A DNA stretch of 12,120 nucleotides from an uncultured Ruminococcus sp. (GTDB lineage: Bacteria; Bacillota; Clostridia; Oscillospirales; Ruminococcaceae), in the NCBI GenBank assembly GCA_947176685.1, contig CAMWRL010000045.1, positions 1 through 12,120 on the forward strand. Reading direction: 5' to 3'. The notes under the pieces were generated by a model, which was not told the DNA's origin, did not search any database, and saw nothing but the letters and a program-made list of their open reading frames with translations. Position 1 is the stretch's first letter. Every line of letters starts with the position of its first letter. Made by a program: the position numbers and the translations under genes. This document shows positions 1 through 7,001 of the stretch, piece after piece.

Positions 1-1974
1 ATATATGATATATACTTTACTATGAAAAATCCAAAAGAAACCCGTGATTTTGTAAACAGCTATGAACTCAACGGCGAAAAAAACTATGAACTTCTTTCGT
101 TTTACGGAGCTACGGGTTTTGACGGATTCACTGCGGCATATTATTCAATGATAACTATTCTTATCTGTCTTATAATGTTTGGTTCAATATCGCTGATATA
201 TAATGCTTTTTCAATATCTGTTTCGGAACGTACCAGACAATTCGGTCTGCTGTCGTCTGTCGGGGCAACTAAAAAGCAGTTGCGGAAAATGGTATTATTT
301 GAAGCGTTTGCCGTAAGCATAATAGGAATACCGTCCGGAATAATTGTAGGACTTACAGGAATCGGCATAACTCTTATGGCTATCGGAAGCAAGATAAGCA
401 CTGTACTTGGGACTGACACTCCTATTAAAATATGCATTGCTCCTCTGCCGATTGCCGGAGCGTGTGCGATAGCTCTGGTAACGGTAATGATTTCGGCGTG
501 GATACCGTCTATACGTGCAACAAGGATTACAGCAGTTGAAGCAATCCGGCAGAGCAGGGACATAAAGTCAAAAAATAAACCAATCAAAACTCCTAAAATA
601 GTATATAAGCTTTTCGGAATGTCCGGAATGCTTGCCCAGAAATACTTCCGGAGAAGCAGAAAGAAATACCGTTCAACTATAGTAAGCCTTTTTATGAGTA
701 TAGTTTTGTTTATATCGGCATCTGCGTTCACGGAATATATAATGGCAACTGTTGAAACTCCTTTCGGAATCTCCACCGAATACGACCTTATCTATTATCA
801 CAACAACTACAGAGATAGTTATAATCATTCGGTAGAAGTAAGTCTTGAAGATACTATTGACAGTATAAAATCTGCCGAAGACGTTACCGCAATGACATAT
901 ATAGGCAACAATGCGATTTTCGGAAAAACAGATGAAAAATATCTCACGGAAGAATTTGCAAAAAAAACAGAATCCGGACAATCACATTATGTATTATATT
1001 TTGTGGACGACGATTCATTCCGTGAACTTCTCAGGGAAAACAATCTTGACGAAAACAGGTTTATGAATCCCGAAAACCCTCTTGCAGTAGCAATTGACGG
1101 CGGAAAGTTTCTGGACTTTGAACAGGGAAAATATATAAAATTACGTTCGCTTGCTTCGGACGAGTGCGAAATCACTGAAATAAATACCATAAATATTGAC
1201 GGTTATTATTATGACGGCAACCTTGAAGAAGATGACGAAATATTCTGTCTTTACCGAAATGAAGATAATCCGCAGGACGTAAAGAAAATTCCGGTAAGTG
1301 AAATATACGTTGAAGGTAATACTTTCAAGTCCGGAAAGACTATTACAAATCCGCCGTATTGGTGTAAATATATGCGCAGCTTCTGTTTTGTATATCCGTA
1401 CAGTATGGCTGAAATAATTACAGGCAGCGAACCGAGTACAGTTGACTTTTATATCAAGTCGGACAATCACGCCGATTCGTACAACAGCCTGAAAGAAAGC
1501 GACAATATAGACGAACACCGTCTCATTGATGAGGTGGCTGAAAACGAAAAGGAATATAATCTCATTTCTATAATAAAGGTCTTTGCATACGGATTTATAA
1601 TACTGATTTCGCTGATTGCGTGTGCCAATGTATTCAATACTATTTCGACCAACGTCAATTTAAGACGGCGTGACTTTGCAATGCTGCGCTCAGTCGGTAT
1701 GACAAACGGAGAATTACGCAGAATGACTAATTTTGAATGCATAATGTACGGCACTAAAGCACTGCTTTTCGGACTGCCTGCATCTTTCGGAGTAACAGTT
1801 CTGATTTTTGTAGCAATGCATAACGGTTTTGAAAACGATTTCTTTATCCCGTGGAAAGCAGTGTGGATTGCGGTATTCAGTGTATTTGCGGTAGTGTTTG
1901 CAACAATGCTTTATGCTATGAGTAAAATCAGGTCTGATAACCTTATAGAAACTTTAAAGAATGAAAACATATAA
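1..1974 (+). CDS. FtsX-family ABC transporter permease, 5'-truncated by the window edge
   Basis: Membrane subunit of an ABC transporter of the MacB/LolE/FtsX superfamily, which couples cytoplasmic ATP hydrolysis to work on peptides or lipids at the outer face of the membrane. The frame is open to base 1, so the ATG at 22 is probably internal and the true start lies upstream. Counting from that ATG, the FtsX pattern (basic stretch, then L-x-S-V-G-x-T) occurs twice, near residues 66-90 and 545-569. Each copy is followed by two more membrane helices (about 92-120 and 140-160; 575-598 and 611-630). Another helix (219-240) opens module two and precedes an extracellular, Tyr/Asp-rich domain of about 275 residues (240-515). 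Residues 1-40 look like the end of an equivalent domain in module one. The ATPase gene is not in the window. The convergent response regulator/kinase pair suggests an antimicrobial-peptide or envelope-stress module, but the substrate is unknown. Family assignment is firm, function is inferred. Confidence 0.9.
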   Translation: MYDIYFTMKNPKETRDFVNSYELNGEKNYELLSFYGATGFDGFTAAYYSMITILICLIMFGSISLIYNAFSISVSERTRQFGLLSSVGATKKQLRKMVLFEAFAVSIIGIPSGIIVGLTGIGITLMAIGSKISTVLGTDTPIKICIAPLPIAGACAIALVTVMISAWIPSIRATRITAVEAIRQSRDIKSKNKPIKTPKIVYKLFGMSGMLAQKYFRRSRKKYRSTIVSLFMSIVLFISASAFTEYIMATVETPFGISTEYDLIYYHNNYRDSYNHSVEVSLEDTIDSIKSAEDVTAMTYIGNNAIFGKTDEKYLTEEFAKKTESGQSHYVLYFVDDDSFRELLRENNLDENRFMNPENPLAVAIDGGKFLDFEQGKYIKLRSLASDECEITEINTINIDGYYYDGNLEEDDEIFCLYRNEDNPQDVKKIPVSEIYVEGNTFKSGKTITNPPYWCKYMRSFCFVYPYSMAEIITGSEPSTVDFYIKSDNHADSYNSLKESDNIDEHRLIDEVAENEKEYNLISIIKVFAYGFIILISLIACANVFNTISTNVNLRRRDFAMLRSVGMTNGELRRMTNFECIMYGTKALLFGLPASFGVTVLIFVAMHNGFENDFFIPWKAVWIAVFSVFAVVFATMLYAMSKIRSDNLIETLKNENI

Positions 1975-1977
1975 CAC

Positions 1978-2005
1978 AAAAATCCCTCTGAAAAGAGGGA
2001 TTTTT
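1978..2005. terminator. Bidirectional intrinsic terminator between convergent genes
   Basis: A 9-bp stem (1981-1989 with 1994-2002) around a GAAA loop is flanked by A residues on the left and a run of seven T on the right. It can be read as stem plus U-tract on either strand. It starts 4 bases after the permease stop and touches the histidine-kinase stop at 2006-2008, so one hairpin probably ends both converging transcripts. Confidence 0.88.
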
Positions 2006-2995
2006 TTATATAGTTGTTTTGTAGAATCTCATTGTAAATACTGCACCGGAATCATTTTCGGCTTTTAAAGTACCGTTCTGACGGGTGACAATCATTCTTG
2101 CCAGTGCAAGTCCTATCCCGAAACTGTTTTCGTCTGAGTCGTCACCCTTGTAAAATCTCTCGAATATATGCGGCAGGTCTTTTTCAGCGATACCGTCACC
2201 GCTGTCAGAAATTACAATCTCAGTATACAAAGCGTTGTCAATGGCTTTTATGGATATGTTTCCGCCGGACGGTGTGTGTTCCATACAGTTTTTCACGATA
2301 TTGCCGATAGCTTCGCAAGTCCACGATATGTCGCCGCTGAAATTCCCGTCAGCATTTATTATGAGTTTCTGGTCACGTATTTCCATAGGAATCACCAGCG
2401 GCGAACACGATTTCTGAATCAGTTCGGAAAGGGAAGTGTTTTCCGTCCGGAAGTCAACCGTCCCTGCAGCAAGTCTGGATATTTTCAAAAGAGTTGTAAT
2501 CAGCCAGTCTATACGGGACAGCATTTCATAAAGTCTGTGGGTTATCTCGAATTTCTTTTCGTCCGTCAGTTCAGACGCCGAAAGCTTTGTAAGAAGCAGA
2601 TTTATCGAAGTCAGCGGAGTACGCAGCTGATGTGAAATATCCGCTATTGAATCGGAAAGATATATTTTGTCGTCCTGCAAAATCTGCTGCTGATGTTTCA
2701 GACGGTTTACCATTTTATAAAGTTCGCTCTGGAGTACCGCAAATTCACCTTCTTCATATTTTTCAAGTGAAATATGGTTATCGCCGTGCAGGATTCTGTC
2801 AATGTCAAGCGATAGTTTCGCAAAACGCCTGTATCTTTTTCCTGTTGAAATCATATAGACTGCAATAAATCCAATGCATATTATAAGCGTTATGATTCCG
2901 AATCGTATGTCAAGTATGGCAGTAAGTATTGAAGCCGTTACAGTAATAGCGCACTGTATTAAAAAAGTCCTGTATATTTCGTTATTCCGCATCAT
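2006..2995 (-). CDS. Sensor histidine kinase with minimal extracellular loop
   Basis: Membrane histidine kinase of a two-component system, 329 aa, partner of the OmpR-type regulator encoded just upstream. Two hydrophobic helices (about 11-29 and 33-52) are separated by only a few residues (around DIRFG), so there is almost no extracellular sensor. A linker (53-110) leads to the HisKA dimerisation helix with the phospho-acceptor His122 in the motif SHQLRTP. The HATPase domain follows: N box around Asn232-Asn236, G1 DSGDG at 264-268, F box FERFYKGD at 278-285, and G2 GIGLA at 293-297. The start ATG overlaps the regulator stop as ATGA; a second in-frame ATG follows directly and could also be used. 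The short-loop topology resembles intramembrane-sensing kinases such as BceS, which work with an ABC permease, and an FtsX permease gene lies next door. Kinase identity is certain; the stimulus is inferred. Confidence 0.95.
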   Translation of the reverse strand: MMRNNEIYRTFLIQCAITVTASILTAILDIRFGIITLIICIGFIAVYMISTGKRYRRFAKLSLDIDRILHGDNHISLEKYEEGEFAVLQSELYKMVNRLKHQQQILQDDKIYLSDSIADISHQLRTPLTSINLLLTKLSASELTDEKKFEITHRLYEMLSRIDWLITTLLKISRLAAGTVDFRTENTSLSELIQKSCSPLVIPMEIRDQKLIINADGNFSGDISWTCEAIGNIVKNCMEHTPSGGNISIKAIDNALYTEIVISDSGDGIAEKDLPHIFERFYKGDDSDENSFGIGLALARMIVTRQNGTLKAENDSGAVFTMRFYKTTI

Positions 2996-3663
2996 ATGTC
3001 CAACCTGTAGCCCATTCCCCGAATTGTCTTTATTATCTGGGGATTCTGAGGGTCTTTTTCTATTTTTTCACGCAGACGCTTTATATATACCGTAAGCGTA
3101 TTATCATTTACGAAGTCTCCGGCAACGTCCCATATAGTTTCAAGTAACTGCGTCCGTGTAAGAATTGTATTTTTATTATTAATGAAAACAAGCAGTAATC
3201 TGTATTCAAGTGCGGACAAATATAAATCTTTACCGTCACGGCTTGCAGTACCTCTCACCGTATCAACCGAAACGTCTCCTAATTGTGTTATACCGCCGGA
3301 GTTTCCGGTAAGTCTCAGGATATTTTTTATTCTTGAAATAAGCTCACGGGGACGGAATGGTTTTGAAATATAGTCATCCGCACCCAGTTCAAAACCCGTC
3401 ACCGTGCTATATTCGTCACCGGAAGCCGTCAGGAAAATAACCGGTAAATCATATTCGGACTTTATAGCGGAGCAGGTTGTAAAACCGTTGCCGTCCGCAA
3501 GCATAATGTCCAGCAGAACAATGTCAAAAACATTATTTTTAAGAAGTTCAAGTGCGGAAGTCTGTCCGACAGCGTTTTTTACGTCGAATCCCTCACGCCG
3601 CAGAAAGTCGCTTAGATTTTCAATAATCTGCCTGTCGTCCTCAACAAGTAAAATTTTGTTCAT
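2992..3663 (-). CDS. OmpR/PhoB-family response regulator
   Basis: DNA-binding response regulator of 223 aa, the usual size for the family. The N-terminal receiver (1-118) has the acidic pair Asp9-Asp10, phospho-acceptor Asp52 in LLDIML, Thr79, and Lys101 in the KPF motif. The C-terminal winged helix (about 125-223) ends with the typical recognition helix and wing (NTLTVYIKRLREKI, then IRGMGYR). It is phosphorylated by the kinase whose start overlaps its stop (ATGA) and would bind promoter DNA. A GAGGG ribosome binding site (3671-3675) sits 7 nt before the ATG. That site overlaps the end of the protease gene, which stops only 10 bp upstream, so expression is probably coupled to the protease transcript. 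Likely targets are the neighbouring permease and its ATPase partner, but no operator repeat was identified. Confidence 0.96.
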   Translation of the reverse strand: MNKILLVEDDRQIIENLSDFLRREGFDVKNAVGQTSALELLKNNVFDIVLLDIMLADGNGFTTCSAIKSEYDLPVIFLTASGDEYSTVTGFELGADDYISKPFRPRELISRIKNILRLTGNSGGITQLGDVSVDTVRGTASRDGKDLYLSALEYRLLLVFINNKNTILTRTQLLETIWDVAGDFVNDNTLTVYIKRLREKIEKDPQNPQIIKTIRGMGYRLDI

Positions 3664-3673
3664 AATAAAGCCC

Positions 3674-5932
3674 TCATTTTGTTATTGCTTCTGACCAGTA
3701 TTCCTGGTTGTAAATGTCCGTGAAACGATACATTAAACGGACTTCGCCGTCACCAACATCAATGTTGCTTATAGTCATATTTTCCGAAACCGTAACAGGG
3801 TCGCTTAAATAATAACTGTCCTGATACTCGCCGTCATAACTATAGAAATCACACAAAAAGTCAAGTCTGTCACCGATATTTATTTCGGTAAGGCTTTTCG
3901 GTACGGTATCAGTTTCGTTGTTTTTGTAATCTGTAGAAGCTCCGGCAATATATCCGTATGGATTTTCATTGTCGAAAACCAGAATAAGATTCACTCTGTC
4001 GCCGTTGAGCATTGCCGGAACATAGCCTGTAATAGTATAGGTGTCACCGATTTCAGTAGTATCCATATGATAGTATGCAACAGGCTGGTTATTTATGGCA
4101 AGCCAGTTTCTGTCCGTGTCGGGAATGAGATTTCCGTTGTCATCAAAACTATATATATTGTCAAGTCCCAAATCTATATAACCGCTGCCGTCATCATAGA
4201 ACATATTCAGGTCTATTTTATGAACAAGCTGCCATTGACTTTCCGGAAGTGACATAAAATAACCGTTTTCGTTTTGTTCCCATACAAGGTTGTTTGCATC
4301 AAAGAAATTCTGCGATACATATTCGTTTGCGCTTTCCTGCGAAATTCCTGTATCGTTCATATAGTCGATGCTCCTGCCGGACGAACCCATAAAATTATTT
4401 ATCAGACCGCCGATGATGTCAATGTTTCCGGAAGATACCGTATTTCCGACCAGTCCCAAAAGTGACGACAGTGGGGACGTACTGTCCGAAGCTGTTGATA
4501 CCTGACCGCTTGTTTCAACTTTAGCAAACTGCTTTATACAACTGCTATATTCCGAACTCATACCTATATCGGAATATATGTTGCAGGCAGGGTCTACATA
4601 TGAAGTCCGCTGATACGGGAAGTATACCGATACACCGTAAGCGTTTGTGATACTGGAAGATGTGCGGTTATATTTTATAGAATCTTTCAGTACACGGCTT
4701 AATTCTCCGGCTTCGGGAGTGCCGACGTTTTCCGCAAAATTAACAAGGTCAATCTGGTCAATTTTTGAACGCTGTGCAAATTCCCTTGTCTTGTAACGGG
4801 CGTCCGAAATCTGTTCATATTGTTTGTTTACGATTTTGTCGCTTACTGACCTTGCGAAATTATTCAGCTTGTCCGGCACTGTGTTTGAAAACTCTGCCAA
4901 GTCTATAATTGAAAGTGTGGTTTTCTGACCCCTGCATTTCTGGTCGCAGCGTACAACAAAGTCATCTATAATATTCTTTCCTATGTCAACCGTAGGCATT
5001 GAAGTATTTTTGCCAAGTTTGCTGAGCCATTCTGTATAGTACCAGCCTATTCCGGGTTCTGTTTCTTCGGAAGCAATCAGATAGTCGGCGTAGTCGTCAA
5101 GCATAAAAGCAGTTTCGGCGGTTGCCATAAGACAGGCGTCAAATCCTATAAAATCAAAGGTAACTCCGCCGTCTTTCAAAGCCTGATTTATTCCGCCAAG
5201 ATTCATTGAACCGTTTTTATATTTTTCGTCATAGCCGTAACCGCTTACCGAGCCGCCGCCGTGGTCCCATAAAATAAGGTCATTGCGGTTTGCCGGAAAA
5301 TTAGTGTTGCAGTACTTTATGAAACCGGAAAGTGTTTTTGGGTCTGTCATTGACTTTGAGCCGTCATCGGAAACCAAGTTTATAAGTTTGCCGTTTTTAA
5401 TCTGATAAATCTGGTTGACGGACGAACTTATGCCGTTTGACTGCCAATCCGAACAGCCGCCGGTATATATTATAATGTCAATGTTATTGCCAATACTTGC
5501 GGCTTTCATTTCCTCAATGTCAGAAGATGCCATTTTATATTTTGATTCAAGGTCAGTGCCGCACATATAGACCATTATTGTAATTTTGTCCTGATTATTG
5601 CCGAGTATCTTTGTGCGCTTTTCCCGTGAACCCTTTGCAACGGTATTGTCAACTTTAGTTTCAGAGCTTGCCGAGTGTCCAGAAGTATCAGGAGTATCGG
5701 AGTTGTTGCCGAGAAGTCCGCCTGCTCCGCCCCTGAAAAGCAGAACCAGAAGAATCAGCAGTAAAAAACCTCCGCCGCCTGCCGCCGCACGTTTAGCACC
5801 GCCGGACGATTTTTTACCGGAGTAGTCCTGACCGCCGACTTGTCCCGTACTGAGTCCGCCGCCCCTCTTGTGAACGCCGTTACCGCCGGATGTTACATTT
5901 TTTTCCCTTGAACGTGGTCTTTTCTGTTCCAT
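3674..5932 (-). CDS. Clostripain-like C11 cysteine protease, membrane-anchored
   Basis: Peptidase family C11 (clostripain, clan CD), cysteine proteases that usually cut after Arg or Lys. The 752-aa protein has a basic, Gly-rich cytoplasmic N-terminus (1-52), one membrane helix (about 55-67), a low-complexity Ser/Thr/Gly linker (68-105), then the C11 domain (about 115-470). The catalytic His is His224 in WDHGGG and the nucleophile is Cys267 in GFDACLMA. Basic residues before the helix and none of the usual signal-cleavage features suggest type II anchoring with the protease outside. The C-terminal part (about 530-752) is Asp/Tyr-rich, predicted mostly strands, and not a domain I recognise. The start is supported by AGGAGGA at 5937-5943, 4 nt before ATG. 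It is first gene of the operon with the response regulator and kinase, from the promoter at 5962-5990. Both catalytic residues are intact. Natural substrate is unknown. Confidence 0.93.
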   Translation of the reverse strand: MEQKRPRSREKNVTSGGNGVHKRGGGLSTGQVGGQDYSGKKSSGGAKRAAAGGGGFLLLILLVLLFRGGAGGLLGNNSDTPDTSGHSASSETKVDNTVAKGSREKRTKILGNNQDKITIMVYMCGTDLESKYKMASSDIEEMKAASIGNNIDIIIYTGGCSDWQSNGISSSVNQIYQIKNGKLINLVSDDGSKSMTDPKTLSGFIKYCNTNFPANRNDLILWDHGGGSVSGYGYDEKYKNGSMNLGGINQALKDGGVTFDFIGFDACLMATAETAFMLDDYADYLIASEETEPGIGWYYTEWLSKLGKNTSMPTVDIGKNIIDDFVVRCDQKCRGQKTTLSIIDLAEFSNTVPDKLNNFARSVSDKIVNKQYEQISDARYKTREFAQRSKIDQIDLVNFAENVGTPEAGELSRVLKDSIKYNRTSSSITNAYGVSVYFPYQRTSYVDPACNIYSDIGMSSEYSSCIKQFAKVETSGQVSTASDSTSPLSSLLGLVGNTVSSGNIDIIGGLINNFMGSSGRSIDYMNDTGISQESANEYVSQNFFDANNLVWEQNENGYFMSLPESQWQLVHKIDLNMFYDDGSGYIDLGLDNIYSFDDNGNLIPDTDRNWLAINNQPVAYYHMDTTEIGDTYTITGYVPAMLNGDRVNLILVFDNENPYGYIAGASTDYKNNETDTVPKSLTEINIGDRLDFLCDFYSYDGEYQDSYYLSDPVTVSENMTISNIDVGDGEVRLMYRFTDIYNQEYWSEAITK

Positions 5933-5961
5933 AAAATCCTCCTGTATTTATTTTTAAATTT

Positions 5962-5990
5962 ATTTTATCATCTATACATATATTTGTCAA
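5962..5990 (-). promoter_or_regulatory. Sigma-A promoter of the protease-regulator-kinase operon
   Basis: On the minus strand TTGACA (5985-5990) is followed after exactly 17 bp by TAAAAT (5962-5967). Transcription would begin near 5955, giving a leader of about 23 nt before the ATG at 5932. It lies directly after the terminator of the upstream gene. No comparable promoter was seen in the 10-bp gap before the response regulator. Confidence 0.82.
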
Positions 5991-6022
5991 GAAAAAACAA
6001 GGGACGGAATTTCTTCCGTCCC
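5991..6022 (-). terminator. Intrinsic terminator of the DUF2262-type gene
   Basis: A G+C-rich 9-bp stem (6001-6009 with 6014-6022) around a 4-base loop is followed on the minus strand by a T-rich run (5991-6000). It begins 7 bases after the stop codon at 6029. The T-run leads straight into the -35 box of the next operon. Confidence 0.88.
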
Positions 6023-6028
6023 TGTTGA

Positions 6029-6901
6029 TTAACCTGCAATATGAGATGATTCCAATTTGCCTGTTTTTATATTGCCGTCTATGAGGATTGAGTGACCCCA
6101 GAACATATCATCGTCATCATAGAATACTTCAAAATTTCCGTCGGTATAGAAAGAGATACCGCTGATTGATATTCTATTCGCAAAATCCTTTTCTGTTATT
6201 TCCGGAACGGGTTCTGTTTCTTCATCATCTTCTTCATAATATTCATCTTCTAACCAGTCGTTAGCAAGTTCGGTAAGTTGTGATGCGGAAAACTCACGTA
6301 ATTTTTTGTCCCATTCCTGACGATTTTTATAAAATTCCTCAGCTAATGGAAGAAATTCATTTATATCATTTTCGCCATCAGGACTGATTGAAAATTCCAC
6401 GTATTCTCCGCACCATTCAAGATTGTTTTCTGTTTCATACCAGTCAAGCTCTTTGTTAAGAATGAGTTTTCCGAGTACTTCAGAATTAACGGAAACTTCT
6501 TTTCTGTACTCTGTGAGCAGGTTTTCAAGAAAATCATTTTTTTCATTTTCAGAAATTATTTCGGTAGCATAAAGACCGCTCATACGATATTCATTGTTAA
6601 TCCACGGTTCACCGTCAAGGAGTTTAGGAAGTCTGCCCTTTATTCTGTAAATAATACCGCCATTTTTGAAATTATTGTCTGATTTATAATCCTCCACAGA
6701 CCAGTTCAGACTGCTTTTTATATTGCTTGTGCGACCGCTTTCAATTTCAACATATCCGAGAATATCAATTGATTTATTCCAGTAACCGTCACACTTTGAG
6801 CCGGAAGTTCCGCCGATAGTCATAACTAAAAATTCCTTTTCTTCTGAGTGAAAACGTCCGTCAATACTTTCGGGAACGTTTTCCATACCTATTCTGCCCA
6901 T
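6029..6901 (-). CDS. DUF2262-type protein, function unknown
   Basis: A soluble, acidic 290-aa protein with no signal peptide or membrane helix. The C-terminal third matches my memory of the DUF2262 pattern: W-D-x-x-L-R-E-F-x-A-x-x-L-x-x-L-A-N-x-W-L around 203-221, an acidic insert at 222-233, then T-E-K-D-F, and near the end the signature D-D-D-D-M-F-W-G-H-S-I before a final A-G. DUF2262 proteins are often found near polymorphic-toxin immunity genes, but no toxin gene is visible here. The N-terminal 200 residues are not recognised. AGGAGGT (6907-6913) lies 5 nt before the first ATG and favours it over a second Met five codons in. The gene stands alone between its own perfect-consensus promoter and a strong terminator, so it is probably well expressed. 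The reading frame is certain, the family fairly likely, the role unknown. Confidence 0.85.
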   Translation of the reverse strand: MGRIGMENVPESIDGRFHSEEKEFLVMTIGGTSGSKCDGYWNKSIDILGYVEIESGRTSNIKSSLNWSVEDYKSDNNFKNGGIIYRIKGRLPKLLDGEPWINNEYRMSGLYATEIISENEKNDFLENLLTEYRKEVSVNSEVLGKLILNKELDWYETENNLEWCGEYVEFSISPDGENDINEFLPLAEEFYKNRQEWDKKLREFSASQLTELANDWLEDEYYEEDDEETEPVPEITEKDFANRISISGISFYTDGNFEVFYDDDDMFWGHSILIDGNIKTGKLESSHIAG

Positions 6902-6929
6902 AATTTACCTCCTGACTTATTTTAAACTT

Positions 6930-6958
6930 ATTATACCATTTATATGCGGTTTTGTCAA
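6930..6958 (-). promoter_or_regulatory. Perfect-consensus sigma-A promoter with extended -10
   Basis: Minus-strand TTGACA (6953-6958), 17-bp spacer, TATAAT (6930-6935), with TGG directly before the -10 (extended -10). The start site would be near 6923, about 22 nt before the DUF2262-type gene's ATG. All twelve hexamer bases match consensus, implying strong constitutive expression unless a repressor acts. Confidence 0.88.
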
Positions 6959-6959
6959 T

Positions 6960-6997
6960 AAAAAAGGACAGACATTTTTGAAAAATATCTGTCCTTT
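6960..6997 (-). terminator. Intrinsic terminator of the symporter gene
   Basis: A 10-bp stem (6963-6972 with 6988-6997) can be extended inward by A/T pairs, and on the minus strand the 3' arm runs into a stretch of seven T. It starts 4 bases after the symporter stop codon. The T-tract ends one or two bases before the -35 box of the next gene. Confidence 0.87.
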
Positions 6998-7001
6998 GTA
7001 T

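Noticed and set aside
22..24. ATG at 22 as true start of the permease
   Set aside because: No ribosome binding site precedes it, the frame is open to base 1, and residues after it look like the end of an external domain.
141..776. 211-codon open frame on the minus strand
   Set aside because: It lies wholly antisense to the permease, whose FtsX motifs and helices are clear, and it resembles no known family. The same holds for other antisense frames in the permease, kinase, protease, symporter and fhs genes.
1..3663. Calling the permease BceB and the pair BceRS
   Set aside because: The permease has two FtsX modules each with an external domain, not the ten-helix, single-loop BceB layout; only a loose analogy is supported.
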